64,000 nucleotides of DNA from Chitinophaga pollutisoli (lineage in GTDB: Bacteria; Bacteroidota; Bacteroidia; Chitinophagales; Chitinophagaceae). Numbering within the stretch: the first letter of the stretch is position 1; every line of letters begins with the position of its first letter. Both the position numbers and the translations under genes were made by a program. Shown in pieces: positions 60,608 through 64,000 of this stretch. Under the pieces are notes generated by a model. It searched no databases and was not told the DNA's origin. It saw only the letters and a list, made by a program, of their open reading frames with translations. Location: assembly GCF_038396755.1 (NCBI RefSeq), contig NZ_CP149822.1, forward strand, positions 3,658,001-3,722,000, read 5' to 3'.

Positions 60608-62098
60608 ATGAAGTCAATTATCAAAAATATATACATCGCATTGGGCTGCGTGCTGGTTTTCGGCGCGTGCAAAGACCTGGACGTATCGCCTACAGACAGG
60701 CTGCCCCGGTCCATTTTCTGGAAATCGGAAGCAGATGCGGATTTCGCATTAACGGGGCTTTACAATTTCCTGTATATGCCCGGCGGGAACTGGGCGTGTT
60801 CGCAATACAACATTTACGCGTGGGACACTTATACCGACGACGCCTATGGCCAGCATGATTATGGCGGTGGGAGAAGCGCCGGCAGTTCCGGTCTTACGCC
60901 CAACACGAAGGCGTATGTGGAAAGTTATTACACGAACAACTACAAAGCCATCGCCGCCGCGAACCACTTCCTTGCAAACGTGGAGAAGGTGATCAGCGGC
61001 GACAAACTGAAAATTTATAAAGCGGAAGCGTATTTCCTGCGCGCTTTCAACTACTTCTGGCTGGCACAGCTGTATGGCAATGTGCCCATCGTGAAAGATG
61101 ATCCCTTCACCATCGACTACACCACGGTGTTGGGGAAATCCACGCGCGAACAGGTGCTGGCTTTCGTGAAGGAAGACCTGGATCTCGCTATTGCCGGGCT
61201 GCCGGATGTAGGATATTCGAACGGCCACGCGGTGAAGGGAACGGCGCAGGGGTATAAAGTGCGGGTGTTGCTTTTCGAGAAGAAGTTCGCGGAAGCCGCG
61301 GCGCTGGCGAAGGAGATCATCGACGGGCAAAAGTTTTCGTTGAATGATAATTATGCCGCTAACTTCTACAAGCCCGGGCAGAACAGCAGCAGGGAAATCA
61401 TGTTCTCTGTGAAATACCTCCTGCCCAACGTTCCGCACCAGGATGCGCCGCTGGCCGCTACCACGTTTGCCTGGGGCGGCTACCTCGGCACCCAGGACCT
61501 CCTCAACGAATACGAAGCCAACGATCCCCGCAAAACGATGACCTGGTTTTCGGACGGCGATACCAAGGCGGAAGGTTGGCCCTTTACGGGTGATATGTCC
61601 GTAGCGACGCCCGGCAAAGGCGGATGGCTGCAGGGTTATCACATGCCGAAGAAATGGCTGACGCCGGGGATCGAAAACCCGTCTTCCGGCACGCTGGACG
61701 ACAACGACTTCGTGCTGTTGCGCTTCGCGGACGTGAAGCTGATGTACGCCGAAGCGCAGAACGAAGCGGTAGGTGCCGATGCTTCCGTTTACCAGCAGGT
61801 CGATGAAGTGCGCGACAGGCCGGGCGTGAACATGCCGGGATTGCCGGCAGGGCTGTCGCAGGCGCAGATGCGGGAACGGATCCGCAAGGAGCGGCGGGTG
61901 GAATTTGCGCTGGAAGGATTGCGGTACTTCGATCTCCGCCGCTGGGGCATCGCCACGCAAAAGCTCAATGGTTTCGTGACCAATCCGCTCGCGCCGAACA
62001 TCAAACTGAAATATGAAGACAAATACCAATACTGGCCCATTCCGCAAACAGAAATCGACCGGAATGCGCCTGCATTGAAACAGAACCCGGATTACTGA
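60608..62098 (+). CDS. SusD/RagB-family nutrient-binding lipoprotein
   Basis: 496 residues. Lipobox GCVLVFGACKDL, then the SusD pattern: RSIFWKSEADADFALTGLYN, the TPR-rich middle (AEAYFLRAFNYFWLAQLYGN, VPIVKDDPFT), and the C-terminal VLLRFADVKLMYAEAQNEAV and RIRKERRVEFALEGLRYFDL. It captures glycans at the cell surface as the lid of the SusC channel. 25 bases after susC, same operon. Confidence 0.96.
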   Translation: MKSIIKNIYIALGCVLVFGACKDLDVSPTDRLPRSIFWKSEADADFALTGLYNFLYMPGGNWACSQYNIYAWDTYTDDAYGQHDYGGGRSAGSSGLTPNTKAYVESYYTNNYKAIAAANHFLANVEKVISGDKLKIYKAEAYFLRAFNYFWLAQLYGNVPIVKDDPFTIDYTTVLGKSTREQVLAFVKEDLDLAIAGLPDVGYSNGHAVKGTAQGYKVRVLLFEKKFAEAAALAKEIIDGQKFSLNDNYAANFYKPGQNSSREIMFSVKYLLPNVPHQDAPLAATTFAWGGYLGTQDLLNEYEANDPRKTMTWFSDGDTKAEGWPFTGDMSVATPGKGGWLQGYHMPKKWLTPGIENPSSGTLDDNDFVLLRFADVKLMYAEAQNEAVGADASVYQQVDEVRDRPGVNMPGLPAGLSQAQMRERIRKERRVEFALEGLRYFDLRRWGIATQKLNGFVTNPLAPNIKLKYEDKYQYWPIPQTEIDRNAPALKQNPDY

Positions 62099-62118
62099 TC
62101 CACTCGTGCTACTCCTCT

Positions 62119-63141
62119 ATGTATAAATTGAAATTTCCGGAGATCATCTTCGGAACCAGCGGCCTGGGAAACCTTTACGAAGCATGGCCACAAAGCGTCA
62201 AGATGGAAGTCATCGGCGAATGCGTGCTACATGCGCCGGGGCCGTTGGTTTTTGATTCCGCCGGGAAGTACGGCGCGGGCATGGCGCTTGAAACGCTCGG
62301 GGCCGGACTGAAAGCCGCCGGCGTGGCGCCGCGCGATGTCGTCATCAGCAACAAACTAGGTTGGCTGCGAACACCGCTGCAAACACCGGAACCAACTTTC
62401 GAGCCGGGCGTGTGGAAAAACCTGCAGCACGACGCGGTGCAATCCATCAGCTACGATGGCATCCTGGCCTGCTATGAACAAGGGGACAAGCTGTTGGGGG
62501 ATTACCGGGCCAACTGGGTATCTATTCACGATCCCGATGAATATCTTGCCGCGGCGCCGACGCTCCAGGAAAAGACGGAACGCTTCCGCGACATTTTGGG
62601 CGCCTGCGCTGCGCTGCAGGAATTAAAGCGGGAAGGAAAGGTGACAGCGGTGGGTATCGGCGCCAAAGACTGGACGGTTATCCGGGAAATATGCCGCCAT
62701 ACAACACCCGATTGGGTGATGATTGCAAATAGCATGACGATGCATTCCCATCCCGGAAGCCTCGTGGAATTCTTGCTGCAGCTGCAGGAAATGGGGGTCG
62801 CCATCATCAATGCGGCGGTTTTCAACGGCGGATTCCTTACCGGCCTGGATTATTACAATTATCAACCCGTTGCTGCGATAACCCATCCGCAACTTTTCCG
62901 CTGGCGCAAATGGTTGTACGCGGTCTGCGATAAGTTTGATGTAAGCCCCGCCGCGGCCTGCATCGCTTTTGCGAAAAGGGCGCCAGGCGTTCAGAGCATC
63001 GCGCTGAATATAAGCCGCCGCCATAGCGCGAAGCACCATGCCGCTACAGCCCAAACCCAGATCCCCCTTGCATTCTGGCAACAGCTGGTGGCGCAGGGCT
63101 TGATCGATGCGGGATTCGCGGAAACCTATCTTTACGAATAG
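62119..63141 (+). CDS. Aldo/keto reductase, likely fucose-type 1-dehydrogenase
   Basis: 340 residues, AKR barrel: IIFGTSGLGNLYEAW, FDSAGKYGAGMALETLG (Asp/Tyr of the tetrad), VVISNKLGWLRT (Lys), WVSIHDPDEYLAAA (His), GKVTAVGIGAKDWTVIR. Relatives oxidise D-threo-aldoses or L-fucose at C1 with NAD(P). Position between SusD and a mutarotase gene suggests it converts freed L-fucose to fuconolactone. No fuconolactonase or fuconate dehydratase is in the window, so the pathway is incomplete here. Confidence 0.83.
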   Translation: MYKLKFPEIIFGTSGLGNLYEAWPQSVKMEVIGECVLHAPGPLVFDSAGKYGAGMALETLGAGLKAAGVAPRDVVISNKLGWLRTPLQTPEPTFEPGVWKNLQHDAVQSISYDGILACYEQGDKLLGDYRANWVSIHDPDEYLAAAPTLQEKTERFRDILGACAALQELKREGKVTAVGIGAKDWTVIREICRHTTPDWVMIANSMTMHSHPGSLVEFLLQLQEMGVAIINAAVFNGGFLTGLDYYNYQPVAAITHPQLFRWRKWLYAVCDKFDVSPAAACIAFAKRAPGVQSIALNISRRHSAKHHAATAQTQIPLAFWQQLVAQGLIDAGFAETYLYE

Positions 63142-63150
63142 CTATCGCAT

Positions 63151-63486
63151 ATGAAAAGACACTGTTTTGCCCTCGATCTGAAGAATGATCCGCAATTGAT
63201 CGCCGAATACGAGCACTGGCACAAAAACGAAAACGGTTGGCCGGAGGTCCGCAAAAGCATCCTCGACGCCGGCATTTACGACATGCAAATCTACCGCACC
63301 GGTAACCGCCTGTTCATGATCATGGAAACGGCCGACGATTACCGGAGCGAAGAAAAAGCCGCCCTGGACGCCGCCAATCCGAAAGTCCAGGAATGGGAAA
63401 TGCTGATGTGGAAATACCAGCAACCCCTGCCCTGGGCTACCGGCAACGAGAAATGGGTGGGGATGGAACAGATTTACCAGCTTTAG
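63151..63486 (+). CDS. L-rhamnose mutarotase-family protein (RhaM-like)
   Basis: 111 residues of the ferredoxin-like mutarotase fold: MKRHCFALDLKNDPQLIAEY, HWHKNENGWPEVRKSILDAG, IYDMQIYRTGNRLFMIMETA, and QEWEMLMWKYQQPLPWA. RhaM interconverts alpha and beta L-rhamnose; relatives in fucose loci probably act on L-fucose, supplying the anomer for the dehydrogenase. 9 bases after the reductase gene; last gene of the operon, closed by a terminator. Confidence 0.88.
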   Translation: MKRHCFALDLKNDPQLIAEYEHWHKNENGWPEVRKSILDAGIYDMQIYRTGNRLFMIMETADDYRSEEKAALDAANPKVQEWEMLMWKYQQPLPWATGNEKWVGMEQIYQL

Positions 63487-63514
63487 TAACGTGGATACGA
63501 TAACGTCCGAAAGT

Positions 63515-63552
63515 GAAACCCCCTCACCGATTCCGGCCGGGGGCTTTCTTTT
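63515..63552 (+). terminator. Terminator of the fucose operon
   Basis: GAAACCCCC pairs with GGGGGCTTTC (one bulge), loop of 15, then TTTTG; 29 bases after the mutarotase stop. Confidence 0.65.
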
Positions 63553-63576
63553 GCTCCGTTGTGGAGGCTGAAAAGA

Positions 63577-63606
63577 AAAATCCCCCCGGAATTGCGGGGG
63601 GATTTT
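63577..63606 (-). terminator. Terminator of the 63610 gene
   Basis: AAAATCCCCCC pairs with GGGGGGATTTT; on the minus strand followed by TCTTTTC. It lies 3 bases from the stop codon of the convergent gene. Confidence 0.8.
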
Positions 63607-63609
63607 CTA

Positions 63610-64000
63610 TTATGGTATGGCGGGCGATGTGGCCACCCTGTATTTGACTTTAAAATAACCGTGCGTGATGGTGTGTATGGTTCCCAGATCCATCGACACT
63701 GCCGATCCGAGGAATTCGCCTTCCACGAGGTCGCCTGAAACACGGTGAACGGTGACCGACCATGTGCCGGAAGATTCGTCGGCTTTGAGGAAATCCCTTG
63801 AGGGAAATCTTTCCATGGTGAATGCGTTGCCGGGCTGGGCGTTGGTATAAACGCCGGGCACAAGCTTTTCGTTATGCGCCAGCACGTGGATATAGACAAC
63901 GTCTTTTGTCTTTGTTGCGCCCTGGATGAGCAACTGGGCCTTGTCGTTCGTGGGGTCGGTGTCGGTTATATCCCCGGGTGAGTAATAGGCCAGGTTTGTT
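63610..64000 (-). CDS. Hypothetical protein, C-terminal part (5' end outside window)
   Basis: The frame is open to the window edge (TNLAYYSPGDITDTDPTNDK is read from there), so the first 130 residues are a C-terminal fragment. It is beta-rich: AQLLIQGATKTKDVVYIHVL, LVPGVYTNAQPGNAFTMERF, GTWSVTVHRVSGDLVEGEFL, then GYFKVKYRVAT. Such repeats of short strands with a GEF/GxF ending occur in Bacteroidota surface lipoproteins with a calycin-like domain. No function recognised. It is convergent with the fucose operon. Confidence 0.6.
   Translation of the reverse strand, partial: TNLAYYSPGDITDTDPTNDKAQLLIQGATKTKDVVYIHVLAHNEKLVPGVYTNAQPGNAFTMERFPSRDFLKADESSGTWSVTVHRVSGDLVEGEFLGSAVSMDLGTIHTITHGYFKVKYRVATSPAIP

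Noticed and set aside
1..64000. CRISPR arrays, insertion sequences, prophage genes
   Set aside because: No regular repeat-spacer pattern, no transposase, integrase or phage structural motif was seen on either strand.

Overview
The window looks like a chromosomal segment of a gliding Bacteroidota, most likely Chitinophagaceae and Chitinophaga-like. Evidence read from the sequence: a SusC/SusD pair and a second TonB-dependent receptor, gldF, gldG and gldB, a fused MurF-alanine racemase, a PorT-type barrel, many lipoproteins, and promoters of the Bacteroidota type (TTTG, about 19 nt, TAnnTTTG; best example before serS). Most of the DNA is GC-rich with housekeeping codon use. The stretch of about 3.6-8.6 kb is visibly AT-richer and carries accessory genes. 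No IS element, prophage, CRISPR array or rRNA was seen.

Layout. 0-3.7 kb: an HxlR regulator cut by the window edge, a 3' remnant of a DsbA-family gene, a Crp/Fnr regulator, a DUF2306 membrane protein, a secreted protein and a GNAT acetyltransferase. 3.7-8.6 kb: a cytochrome c lipoprotein, a LytS/LytR-type two-component pair, a surface lipoprotein and a damaged NTF2-like gene, ending at tRNA-Asp(GTC). 8.7-16.4 kb: glutamyl-Q-tRNA(Asp) synthetase next to its own substrate tRNA, small stress or unknown genes, an unassigned three-gene membrane-peptidase operon, tRNA-Ser(GGA), asparaginase and TatD. 16.5-25.5 kb: polysaccharide deacetylase, convergent gltX and glnS, a B12-binding protein, enoyl-CoA hydratase, fumarase and a TauE/SafE exporter. 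25.7-39.9 kb: TonB receptor, lspA, murF-alr, TerC, gldFG, iscA/iscS, methylmalonyl-CoA epimerase, a candidate small RNA and murF. 39.9-53.6 kb: a cytochrome-like/YceI/DUF5777 cluster, apaG, gldB, a PorT-like barrel, nadE, serS, acetyltransferase, M48 peptidase, ThiF-rhodanese and a DUF1800/DUF1501 pair. 53.6-64 kb: a subclass-A2-like beta-lactamase, then an AraC-regulated fucose locus (GH29, SusC, SusD, aldo/keto reductase, mutarotase), and the end of a hypothetical gene.

A dominant technical signal is that eight genes, including the normally essential iscS and nadE, are broken by frameshifts at homopolymer runs. In seven of them adding exactly one base to the run restores a full-length product. 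The simplest reading is systematic homopolymer undercalling in the assembly rather than biology. The DsbA remnant and the in-frame stop in the NTF2-like gene are different in kind and look like real decay.

Most interesting biologically: a shared inverted-repeat operator upstream of both the TauE/SafE gene and the TonB receptor gene; tRNA-Asp beside the enzyme that modifies it; an orphan structured segment ending in a strong terminator at about 37.8-37.9 kb; the compact fucose locus with oxidative-type enzymes; and the uncharacterised operon at 10.9-12.8 kb. I found no clear case of an entirely new system. The last item is the best candidate but has no functional evidence beyond its architecture.
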